Shown one piece after another: positions 1-5,941 of a stretch of DNA of 6,067 bases. The stretch is taken from assembly GCA_934589145.1 (NCBI GenBank), contig CAKTNW010000069.1, forward strand, positions 1-6,067, in the 5' to 3' direction. The notes beneath the pieces are model-generated. The model was not told where the DNA came from and did not search any database. It saw nothing but the letters and a program-made list of their open reading frames with translations. Within the stretch, counting starts at the first letter, position 1; the number at the start of each line of letters is the position of its first letter. The translations under genes and the position numbers were made by a program. This stretch comes from an uncultured Oscillospiraceae bacterium. GTDB lineage: Bacteria > Bacillota > Clostridia > Oscillospirales > Oscillospiraceae.

Positions 1-50
1 TGTATAAAATAGTCCTGTTGGCTCATTTTTTCAATCCACCGTACAGTATT

Positions 51-248
51 TTAACGGTTTTTTAACTCGGCTTGATCCGGGCTTTCGCAAAAAGGAAGAG
101 GAAGACCTGAGAAACTTGCCAGGAGTGTTGTTGTAACACCCCGCTGTCGGCACCATTCGCTTACGGAGAGACCGCTGCTGCGGCATTCCTGGATAGCTAT
201 GTTCCATTCCTGCTTCTTGGCTTCGTGTTTCAGTTCATTGCTCGTCAT
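51..248 (-). pseudogene. Fragment of IS66-family accessory protein TnpA (OrfA)
   Basis: The first 41 residues from the ATG at 248 resemble the N-terminus of the small IS66 accessory protein: a Trp-containing helix (QEWNIAIQECRSS) and then the helix-turn-helix-like GLSVSEWCRQRGVTTT. In the family this is normally followed by a Tyr-Tyr-x-Trp motif and a basic tail, in a protein of roughly 100-120 residues. Here the similarity ends near position 126 and the frame runs on for 24 unrelated residues to a TAA at 51. The next frame reads SWQVSQ right after the break, so a small internal deletion is likely. The open frame extends upstream to 305, but that part is only the arm of a hairpin (273-308) and does not look coding. 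No good ribosome binding site precedes 248. No tnpB or tnpC follows before the window edge, so this is a non-functional scar. The family assignment rests on remembered motif similarity. Confidence 0.7.
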
Positions 249-272
249 TTGTTGTACACCACTGAACGCGTT

Positions 273-308
273 ATAGTGGTGGGAAGTTTCGCAACTTCCC
301 ACCACTAT
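273..308. repeat. Perfect 16-bp inverted repeat with 4-base loop
   Basis: The arm ATAGTGGTGGGAAGTT (273-288) is exactly complementary to 293-308, around the loop TCGC (289-292). It sits between the IS66 remnant and the truncated end of the surface-protein pseudogene. There is no T-run on either side, so it is a poor intrinsic terminator. It may be a palindromic repeat element or part of a transposon end. Its origin is not decided by the sequence. Confidence 0.75.
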
Positions 309-332
309 TGTCCCATGTCTGTCCAGCCGCCC

Positions 333-1743
333 TCAGCTTTGACGGTTACGGATAGTCGAATCGGTGTCCTTATAATATGTGATACCAATGGCAGTGCCCA
401 TGCCGGTGATGCCTTCTTTTGGCTCGACCGTTGCGGTCTTGGCTGTGCCGTCGTAGGTCAGGTTGCTCGTCGGAACGCTGAAGTTGAAGTCATTCGCCGT
501 GGGAGTGGCCTTTGCGATCTCATAGAATACATAGGCTGTCTTGCCGCCTGCGGTAATGCTGGCGATGTACCTACCGGCATCGGTGGGAGCGGCGGGGAGA
601 GGGGTATTGTCCCCTGTATAGTTTTTATAGGTGATCTCGCTCACCGCGTCCGCTACCCAAGTGCTCTTCGCTACCGTCGCGTCCGCAGTCTTACCGTCGC
701 CGTAGACTGTATGCCTCGGCTTGCTGATGGTCACCATACCGCCATTTCTGCTGGTGCAAGTTGTATCTTTGCACGTAGCACTAATGGTTGTTGCATCGTC
801 CGCACCCGCCGAATACTCCCAGCTATGCTCATGCGTGCTGAGGTAGAGGGTTGCGCCATCCTTGGTGATGGTGTAACCCTTGTCCTTCACATCCGGGGTG
901 AATATCTTGGTGTAGTCCAGCTGCTCGTTCGTCGCATCGGTGGCGATTTGGATCGGGTTGCCGCTTGTGGGATCACCAGATGTGATGACGCCGATCTTCG
1001 CGCCGGTTCCCAGTGCAGCGCCGATGGTGATGGTCTTATTGGAGGGCAGATAGACATTGTTATCCGCGACGCCCACCTTGTTGCCGGTGATGGTCACGTC
1101 GCCGGACATTGTAAACGTGCTGTTATAAGGAATCACATACACGCCGCCAATGCTGGCGGTGATGGTGCCGCCGTACAGATTGAACGTGCCGCCCTCTACC
1201 TTCACGCCGCCTTGACTATACTGGCTCACTTGGATGATCTGGCCCTCACCGCCGCAGTCGCAGAGCGTGAACGTCTTCCCCTCCTCGACGGTGATGACGG
1301 ATTTGGAACTATCTTCCGCGCCCGTGATAGTGTGGCCGTTCAAGCAGAGCACTACGTTCTTCGCGCCTCTAAAGGTAAAGCTGTAGCTGGGCGCCCCGAT
1401 TTCCTTCGTCAAATAGCAATAATAAGTACCCTCAGGGTCGCCATCGTCCGCCACAAACTCGTAATTGTCTGCCGTGCTGATGGCCGTCCACGTCCCATTT
1501 TCCCGCCGTGAGCGGCGCAGCTTTCATCGCCGCAGATGCCATGAGGGGTGTGCGTATCGCCGCTGTGCACGGCAATGCCGTTCGCCGCCGCCAGCAGGGC
1601 AGGCTCCGCCTCCGACTCTTTCCCGGTGGCTGCTCCGGCTCCGCCTCGGGAGCGGGCGTTTCCTGCTCTTCCTCGGGCGCGGGGTCTTCCTGCTCCTCCT
1701 CGGAATCAGGCTGTTCCTCCTCGGGTGCGGGCTGCTCCTTCAT
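333..1743 (-). pseudogene. Decayed surface protein with acidic Pro/Glu stretch, Gly-rich beta-strand repeats and Ig-like (MBG/YDG) repeats
   Basis: Three minus-strand frames together make one recognisable protein. Frame A (1743 to about 1621) starts MKEQPAPEEE and is a Pro/Glu-rich stretch with PAPEEEQ twice. Frame B (about 1618 to 1502) holds LLAAANGIAVHSGDTHTPHG and a His/Cys cluster, CGDESCAAH. Frame C (about 1502 to 333) begins WTAISTADNYEF, then has LCLNGHTITG, Gly-rich strand-turn units (GGTFNLYGGTI), a HEHSWEYSA linker, one Ig-like MBG repeat (YTGDNTPLPAAPTDAGRY) and the start of a second (LTYDGTAKTATV). Both joins need a -1 shift, at GGGAAAG (1618-1624) and at the AAAA of 1498-1501. 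The protein then breaks off in the second Ig repeat at TYYKDTDSTIRNRQS. Related clostridial proteins start with a signal peptide and usually carry an anchor such as SLH repeats; both are missing here. AAGGAG lies only two bases before the ATG at 1743. I infer a gene fragment truncated at both ends. Sequencing error could explain the shifts but not the lost ends. Confidence 0.7.
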
Positions 1744-1754
1744 GTCTCCTTCCC

Positions 1755-1769
1755 CTGTCCCGCGGACAG
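1755..1769. repeat. Hairpin 1 of an intergenic cluster (6-bp stem, 3-base loop)
   Basis: CTGTCC (1755-1760) pairs with GGACAG (1764-1769) around the loop CGC. It lies directly upstream of the AAGGAG and ATG that open the surface-protein pseudogene, and is the leftmost of three closely spaced palindromes. Confidence 0.55.
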
Positions 1770-1776
1770 AGGGCAT

Positions 1777-1799
1777 CCCGTAGGGGAAACCCCTACGGG
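1777..1799. repeat. Hairpin 2 of the cluster (10-bp perfect stem, 3-base loop)
   Basis: CCCGTAGGGG (1777-1786) pairs perfectly with CCCCTACGGG (1790-1799) around AAA. No T-run follows on either strand, so termination is not well supported. The stem is perfect and very GC-rich, as in dispersed palindromic elements of GC-rich Firmicutes. Confidence 0.7.
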
Positions 1800-1800
1800 T

Positions 1801-1816
1801 CCGGGGGCGCCCCCGG
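1801..1816. repeat. Hairpin 3 of the cluster: 16-bp perfect palindrome
   Basis: CCGGGGGC is followed directly by its own complement GCCCCCGG, one base after hairpin 2 ends. It could extrude as a cruciform or stack on hairpin 2. A further stem, CCTCCGC (1852-1858) with GCGGAGG (1867-1873), lies 35 bases to the right. Confidence 0.65.
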
Positions 1817-2112
1817 ATGGTCTTTTATGAGCTTTCCCGCTTACTGTAGCACCTCCGCGCCGCTTTGCGGAGGAATCTGCCTGAAATGTGCGGTTTTCCC
1901 ACCTGAAATGCGCATTCCGGTCCGACGGCGCGGCGCGCGAAAATACAGCTTGCCTTTTTCGCCCATTTTTGCATAACAAAATTATACACCGTACATATAT
2001 GTACGGTGCAAGTGTTATTTGCAAAATTGGGAGGATCTGTGTGGGAAAACCGGTTTATTTTTTCGTCGACGAAGCGGCGCACGCGGCATATGCTCCTCCC
2101 GGTAGGCAATAG
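1817..2112. other. Intergenic region without a convincing gene
   Basis: Apart from the palindromic promoter (1981-2011) and a 7-bp stem (1852-1873), I see no gene. Two copies of CCTGAAATG lie 22 bp apart at 1880 and 1902. On the plus strand GGGAGG followed six bases later by GTG at 2041 opens a 23-codon frame (VGKPVYFFVDEAAHAAYAPPG...) to a TAG at 2112. It has a passable ribosome binding site but no recognisable content, and it runs straight into the terminator. Confidence 0.5.
1981..2011 (-). promoter_or_regulatory. Promoter with 19-bp spacer filled by a perfect palindrome (MerR-type geometry)
   Basis: On the minus strand a -35 box TTGCAC (2006-2011) and a consensus -10 box TATAAT (1981-1986) are separated by 19 bp. 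The whole spacer lies inside a 22-bp perfect palindrome at 1987-2008, with arms CACCGTACATA and TATGTACGGTG. Known MerR-family activators bind a dyad inside an over-long 19-20 bp spacer and untwist it. That both features occur here is seen in the sequence; the regulator is inferred, and no merR-like gene is in the window. Transcription would run left through the hairpin cluster into the surface-protein pseudogene. An ATG lies only six bases after the -10 box, but the 50 codons it opens do not look like a real protein. Confidence 0.55.
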
Positions 2113-2143
2113 AAAGAGGGGCGGCCTCGGGCCGCCCCTCTTT
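2113..2143. terminator. Intrinsic terminator of the SLH surface-protein gene, probably bidirectional
   Basis: AAAGAGGGGCGGCC (2113-2126) pairs perfectly with 2130-2143 around the loop TCG. The 14-bp stem begins with AAA and ends with TTT, so it can work on either strand. It starts 20 bp after the TAA of the SLH gene on the minus strand, where the hairpin is followed by CTATT. Confidence 0.85.
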
Positions 2144-2162
2144 CGTTGTGCCGTATTCGGTT

Positions 2163-5100
2163 TTAGCCGACGTTCTTGAGGTACCGCGCCATCATGGCGG
2201 CAACCTGCGCGCGCTGGGCATCCGCGCCCGGTGCGACGCGGTCATTGCCGACGCCGTTCAGAATGCCGTTCTGCGTCGCCCAAATAAGAGCGTTTTCCGC
2301 ATAGCCGCTGGCCTCATGCGCGTCGCTGAACAGCAGATCGCCGTTCACCTCCGGCGTGCCGGAGAAGCGGTAGAGCAGCGTCGCGAGCTGCTCACGCGTC
2401 ACACTCGCCTCGGGATTCGTGCCGTCCGTGATGCCGTTAGCCTTCGCCCATGCGGTGCCGACCTCGTACCAGTTCTGACCGGCGCTCGGCGTCGTGTCGA
2501 TGCCCGCGAGCCGCGCCAGCACGGTGTTCACCATGCCGCGGGTCATCGGCTGACCGACACCAAAGAGGTTATTTCCAACGCCGTTGAACAGCTCGCGCGC
2601 AACCACAAAGTTGACCTCGTCGCGGCTCCAATGGTCGCGCGTGTCGTGGAAGTCCTTAGAGTTGTCGATGATCTTGACCGTCGCACTGCCGTCCACGGTC
2701 AACTGAACGCCGTCCTCGGTCGGCTTAGAATCCTTCATGATTTCCTCCGTGCCGTCGGGATGGACGATGACCGCCACCGTGCCGGAGTTGACGTCGGAAA
2801 CCGGAATTTCGATCTTCGTCTCGCCCGCGTTCTTCGGCAGCTCGACCTTGACGGTCGGAGCACTATTGGAGTCCTCACCCGCCTTGACCTCGGTGGGCAC
2901 CTTGACCGCCTCGCCGGACTTCTTCGCGTCCTCGACGGCCTTATTGCTGATCTTGGCCTCGGCCTCCGTCTTGCCGTCCTTGTCGGTCTTGACTGTGCCG
3001 GTCGTGCCGCTGGCGTCCTTGCTCTCGGTCACAGAGCTGCCGTCCTTCTTGGTGGTGGTCTTGGTGGTGCTGCCGTCCTTGCTCGTGGTAGTCTCAACCA
3101 CCGTGCCGTCGGACTTCGTCTCGGTCTTGGTGGTCGAGCCGTCGGGGTTCGTGGTGGTCTCGGTCTTGATCGTAGAGCTGCCGGAGGACGAGGTCGACGG
3201 GGATCTCTGCACCGTGACCGTGACTGTTCCGGTCAGCGGGTCGGACGAGTAGTTGCCGCTGCCGGTGAAGGTGTAGCCGATGTGCGCGGTGTCCCCGACA
3301 GACAGGCCGCTGAGCATGGCGGGGATGTCGTCCGCGGCGATCTCGTAGGTGCGGCTCGTATCATCGTTGAGACGGTAGGTATAGTGGACCGAGCCGGTCG
3401 CCGTTTCGCTGCCCACGCCCTTGAAAGAGGGATAGCGGAAGTCGCCGCCCCTGCCGACACGGATGGTTTGTGCGAGGATGGTCGTATCCCGCGCTGTGGC
3501 GCAGGTGATGTCGGCGGTCAGACCACTCAGGTCCGTCGGCTGGGTATTCAGGACATACCTGTAGGCATCCTTGCCGCGCAGGTCGAAGGTACCCTCAACC
3601 TTGACGGCTTTATTCTCGCCAACATTTGCATCATGGAAATTGGCAGTAACCTTGGCGAAGCCAAGAGTAACAGTGTCACTTCCTTGAACGCCGTCCAAGC
3701 TTCCCACAGCCAGCGCTGCTGCCGTAGTGCCGTCGTAGGGCTTGCCCGTCACCGTCATACTGCCGACGGGGACGGTGACGGGGATTCTGACTACATTGCT
3801 GAACACCACGGGGGTGTCGGAGTATTCCTGCCTGTGCTCACCGACGCTGCTTGTGTCCGCACCGCTCTCCTTCACGCCGGTGCCCAAAGTCAGCTGCCCC
3901 AGCTTCAAGGCGATGTTTCCGGCGCAGCCCGTATTCAGGATGGTCGTTCCGCCGTTGAAGGCGGCGACGAAATCATCGCCATACATCCGGACGAGCGGTG
4001 TGGGGAAGCCGGCGTTTTCATCCGTGGGAAAGACAATGGGCGTTATGCCGTCCCAGACCCAGGACACATTCAGCTCGCCGCCGTTGACGGTGAGTTTTTT
4101 CAGCCAAAGCGCTGGTTCGGCGTAGAGCGTACCGTTGTTCTCCTGCACGAGCTTGAGCACCATCACTCTGCCGCTGTTGAGCGTCAGCTCGTCCGCCGCG
4201 ATCTCCGCGCATCCGATCGCGGCATCGGTCACGGTGACCCGCTCCGCTCCGAAAATGCTCTTCGCGAAGACGAGGGCGCCTCCGGACACGGTAAAGTTCC
4301 CCTGCTGCGCGGTGGGCTGGTACTGGGACATAAAAATGTCGCCGCCGGAGGCGTCGAGCGTACCGCCCGTGACCTCAATGCTTCCGCACGTCCCGTTGGA
4401 GCCGAAATGCTGCTCCACGGAGAGCGCGTAGCCGGTCCCCGCGGCGTGAGAGGCGAGGATGCTGCCGCCCGACTGCTTCAGGCAGCCGTTGGTGATATAG
4501 AGCGCATGGGAGGAGACCGCGTTCACGCTGGCGGTGCCCGAAACCAGCAGGTCGCCGCCCGAAAGGTCAATGCCGTAGGAGAGGTCGCCGTGCTGATTTT
4601 CCGATTTGCCCCACAGCTTGCCGCCGGAGACGGAAATATCCGCCCCGATCGCTTCGATGCCGTAGGAGAAGGCGTCGCGGTCCTCCTCGCTGTTCACGAT
4701 GCGGGAGCGCCCTCCGATGGCGGTCAGGCTGCCGCCGGTCATGGAAAGTCCGCTGCCCTCGGGTAGCAAAAGTCCGATGGAGAAGGCGCAGTCGGCGGAG
4801 CGCGCTTCGCCGCCGGTCAGCTCGGTCTCGCCGCCCTCGACCCTAAGCGTACCCTGCACGGAAAGCGCGGCGGAGTAGGTCCACGCGTCGCCGGTGTTGC
4901 TGTGCGCGCCGGACCGCACCGTGAGCGAGCCTGCCGAGCGGTCCGTTCCGCCCTGAATGGTCAGGTCGCCGTCCGCGAAAATGCCGTAGATGTAGATATC
5001 GTTATGGTACGTTCCGTCCTGCGTCACGGCGGCGTCGCCGCCGATGACGGTGTTGTGCGTCCCGTCAGCGAGCACGATGGTGGCTCCCGCGGGGAGCTTG

Positions 5101-5354
5101 ACGGCGGTCGCCGCCGTGGTGACAAAGCGGAGCCCCTTCAAGGTCAGCGTTTTGGTGCCGCTGTCCCAAGTGGAGGGCTCGGCATTCTCCCATTTCGCCG
5201 CGTTGAGCAGCGCCAGCGCCGCCGCGCCGCCGTCGGCTGCGGTAAAGTCCGCCGTGTCAGCCGCGGGCGCGGGGTCTGCCGCAAAAACCGCGGACGGCAG
5301 CAGCGTCAGGCACAGGGTCAGAACAAGAAAGATACCTCCGATGCGTCTTTTCAT
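2163..5354 (-). CDS. Secreted SLH-domain cell-surface protein with beta-helix-like region, YDG-type domain and 11-residue repeat stalk
   Basis: This 1063-residue protein is probably exported and held on the cell wall by SLH repeats, which in known proteins bind pyruvylated secondary wall polymers. Residues 1-25 are a signal peptide: MKRR, a hydrophobic core, then cleavage after SAVFA. Residues 26 to about 520 are Gly/Ser/Thr-rich beta-strand units with recurring turns (MTGGSLTAIGG, VSGGKLWG, VTGGTLDASGG), suggesting a right-handed beta-helix or adhesin-like fold. A YDG-type domain (TGKPYDGTTAAAL) spans about 531-616, followed by another Ig-like strand region to about 716. Residues 730-797 hold six Thr/Lys-rich 11-residue repeats built on DGS/DGT. 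Three SLH repeats cover about 902-1063, with TRGM, VTREQLATLLYR and RAQVAAMMARYL in the place of the usual TRAE segment. The start at 5354 is chosen because GGAGGA lies five bases upstream and the signal peptide begins there; the frame is open to 5486 but that part has neither. The ligand of the N-terminal region is unknown. There is no convincing promoter. A weak dyad TTGAT-CCT-ATCAA lies at 5462-5474. Confidence 0.9.
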   Translation of the reverse strand: MKRRIGGIFLVLTLCLTLLPSAVFAADPAPAADTADFTAADGGAAALALLNAAKWENAEPSTWDSGTKTLTLKGLRFVTTAATAVKLPAGATIVLADGTHNTVIGGDAAVTQDGTYHNDIYIYGIFADGDLTIQGGTDRSAGSLTVRSGAHSNTGDAWTYSAALSVQGTLRVEGGETELTGGEARSADCAFSIGLLLPEGSGLSMTGGSLTAIGGRSRIVNSEEDRDAFSYGIEAIGADISVSGGKLWGKSENQHGDLSYGIDLSGGDLLVSGTASVNAVSSHALYITNGCLKQSGGSILASHAAGTGYALSVEQHFGSNGTCGSIEVTGGTLDASGGDIFMSQYQPTAQQGNFTVSGGALVFAKSIFGAERVTVTDAAIGCAEIAADELTLNSGRVMVLKLVQENNGTLYAEPALWLKKLTVNGGELNVSWVWDGITPIVFPTDENAGFPTPLVRMYGDDFVAAFNGGTTILNTGCAGNIALKLGQLTLGTGVKESGADTSSVGEHRQEYSDTPVVFSNVVRIPVTVPVGSMTVTGKPYDGTTAAALAVGSLDGVQGSDTVTLGFAKVTANFHDANVGENKAVKVEGTFDLRGKDAYRYVLNTQPTDLSGLTADITCATARDTTILAQTIRVGRGGDFRYPSFKGVGSETATGSVHYTYRLNDDTSRTYEIAADDIPAMLSGLSVGDTAHIGYTFTGSGNYSSDPLTGTVTVTVQRSPSTSSSGSSTIKTETTTNPDGSTTKTETKSDGTVVETTTSKDGSTTKTTTKKDGSSVTESKDASGTTGTVKTDKDGKTEAEAKISNKAVEDAKKSGEAVKVPTEVKAGEDSNSAPTVKVELPKNAGETKIEIPVSDVNSGTVAVIVHPDGTEEIMKDSKPTEDGVQLTVDGSATVKIIDNSKDFHDTRDHWSRDEVNFVVARELFNGVGNNLFGVGQPMTRGMVNTVLARLAGIDTTPSAGQNWYEVGTAWAKANGITDGTNPEASVTREQLATLLYRFSGTPEVNGDLLFSDAHEASGYAENALIWATQNGILNGVGNDRVAPGADAQRAQVAAMMARYLKNVG
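2943..3173 (-). repeat. In-frame tandem repeats encoding six 11-residue DGS/DGT units
   Basis: Within the SLH protein the units read PDGSTTKTETK, SDGTVVETTTS, KDGSTTKTTTK, KDGSSVTESKD, ASGTTGTVKTD and KDGKTEAEAKI. Each has Gly at position 3 and is rich in Thr and Lys. They follow a Ser-rich linker (STSSSGSS) and separate the exposed part from the wall-anchoring SLH repeats, so they probably form an extended stalk. The coding DNA is repetitive enough for slippage to change the number of units. Confidence 0.75.
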
Positions 5355-5358
5355 AGTG

Positions 5359-5364
5359 TCCTCC
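5359..5364 (-). promoter_or_regulatory. Ribosome binding site that fixes the SLH gene start
   Basis: On the minus strand GGAGGA precedes the ATG at 5354 with a 4-5 base gap, after a run of A. It decides for this start over the upstream in-frame codon at 5486, which would add 44 residues in front of a normal signal peptide. Confidence 0.85.
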
Positions 5365-5387
5365 TTTTTTGGTCGGTTCGTTTTGGT

Positions 5388-5413
5388 CATGCCCGCATAG
5401 CTGTACGGGCGTG
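5388..5413. other. Possible hairpin in the leader of the SLH gene
   Basis: CATGCCCG (5388-5395) pairs with CGGGCGTG (5406-5413), with one G-T wobble and a 10-base loop, about 34 bases upstream of the SLH start codon. A second, looser pair (GATGGT 5417-5422 with ACCATC 5434-5439) lies beside it. A leader structure affecting translation or mRNA stability is possible but unproven. Confidence 0.35.
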
Positions 5414-5482
5414 GTCGATGGTCCGGAAATCGCACCATCAAAAATTGTCGCGTGTTTTTATTTGATCCTATCAAGGTTTTCT

Positions 5483-5602
5483 TCAAATGTAAATCAGTCC
5501 AAGGTATGAGCGGCTCAAGGACGCACGAGTTGATGGGTTGAAAACCGCTGTATGGACCGCCGTATGCTTCGCTCGCCGCACACGCTCTGCGGTGTCGTAC
5601 AT
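5483..5602 (-). CDS. Possible small protein, 39 residues, function unknown
   Basis: The ATG at 5602 has a very good ribosome binding site on the minus strand (GGAGGTGG, four bases upstream). It opens a 39-codon frame to a TGA at 5483 that reads MYDTAERVRRAKHTAVHTAV and then a Ser/Arg-rich stretch ending GLIYI. I do not recognise it. The start resembles the charged N-terminus of some small clostridial membrane-associated proteins, but no membrane segment follows, so it may be the cut-off head of such a gene. It ends 128 bp before the SLH gene start and could share a leader with it. The strong ribosome binding site is the only real support. Confidence 0.35.
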   Translation of the reverse strand: MYDTAERVRRAKHTAVHTAVFNPSTRASLSRSYLGLIYI

Positions 5603-5819
5603 TCTACCACCTCCCTCCCGCAAAAAGTCCTTATATTTCTAAAGGGACAGAAAGCGGAAAAACTACGCACCTGAAATGAAAAAATTTTTATTGCTTTCAA
5701 AAGTATAAAAGCAAGCAGGAAATCATTATGTTAACCTTGATGGTCTCTGAAAAATCATGGATGTAATTTCATTTCGGTTACTCACATGTTACTCCCATGC
5801 TATTTTGCGAAAGCATAGA
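5603..5819. other. AT-rich gap without a gene
   Basis: No frame here looks like a protein. The gap contains an inverted repeat TTGCTTT (5691-5697) with AAAGCAA (5708-5714), a TATACT-like -10 box on the minus strand around 5703-5708 without a clear -35 box, and the 11-bp tandem repeat at 5777-5798. Base composition is clearly more AT-rich than the SLH gene. Confidence 0.5.
5777..5798. repeat. Tandem 11-bp direct repeat next to the tRNA fragment
   Basis: GTTACTCACAT is followed directly by GTTACTCCCAT, 10 of 11 bases identical. It lies about 60 bp from the 3' end of the tRNA fragment. Short direct repeats at this distance from an attachment core can be arm-type sites of a tyrosine integrase. 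Confidence 0.5.
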
Positions 5820-5853
5820 AAAAGTCCCGTAACCCTACGGTTACGGGACTTTT
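5820..5853. terminator. Bidirectional intrinsic terminator after the tRNA 3' end
   Basis: AAAAGTCCCGTAACC (5820-5834) pairs perfectly with 5839-5853 around CTAC. The 15-bp stem is flanked by A on one side and T on the other, so it can terminate on both strands. On the minus strand it begins four bases after the CCA of the tRNA-Pro remnant, the normal place for a tRNA terminator. Confidence 0.88.
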
Positions 5854-5856
5854 CTT

Positions 5857-5903
5857 TGGTCCGAGTGACTGGAATCGAACCAGCGGCCTCTTGAACCCCA
5901 TTC
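5857..5903 (-). pseudogene. 3' half of tRNA-Pro(GGG), probable attachment-site scar
   Basis: On the minus strand this reads from the anticodon stem to the encoded CCA. The anticodon loop is ATGGGGT (anticodon GGG, then G37, as in known proline tRNAs). The 3' anticodon strand is TCAAG, the variable loop AGGCC, the T-stem GCTGG/CCAGT with loop TTCGATT, and the 3' acceptor strand CACTCGG with discriminator A and CCA. The D arm, the 5' acceptor strand and most of the 5' anticodon strand are absent. The DNA beyond 5903 is unrelated and AT-rich, so it cannot fold as a tRNA. A 3'-half copy ending at the anticodon loop is what an element integrating in that loop leaves at its far end. The terminator sits directly after it, as for the original gene. 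Confidence 0.8.
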
Positions 5904-5941
5904 TTTCTCCTTGATTATTCGTTGCGGAAAATAAGGAAATC

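Noticed and set aside
1..26. Possible gene start on the minus strand (MSQQDYFI...) running off the left edge
   Set aside because: Only eight codons are visible and the ribosome binding site is weak, so no gene can be called.
225..1511. 428-codon open frame on the plus strand
   Set aside because: Antisense shadow of the surface-protein pseudogene; no recognisable domain, and it starts inside the IS66 remnant.
1900..1910. CACCTGAAATG also present at 5668-5678
   Set aside because: One 11-base match within 6 kb is expected by chance; flanks do not match.
1740..2109. Two overlapping 94-codon minus-strand frames
   Set aside because: They run through the promoter palindrome and the hairpin cluster, lack ribosome binding sites and look like translated structure.
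2943..3173. CRISPR-like repeat array
   Set aside because: The repeats are in frame within a coding region, short and contiguous, with no spacers.
2148..4766. 872-codon open frame on the plus strand
   Set aside because: It lies fully antisense to the SLH gene. It has no signal, domain or ribosome binding site, and its Arg/Ala/Gly-rich composition is what a GC-rich gene gives when read backwards.
5355..5486. 44-residue N-terminal extension of the SLH protein (start at 5486)
   Set aside because: A normal signal peptide with a strong ribosome binding site begins at 5354; the extension has neither and crosses a leader hairpin.
5515..5700. 61-codon minus-strand frame
   Set aside because: No ribosome binding site and no recognisable content; it overlaps the better supported small frame starting at 5602.
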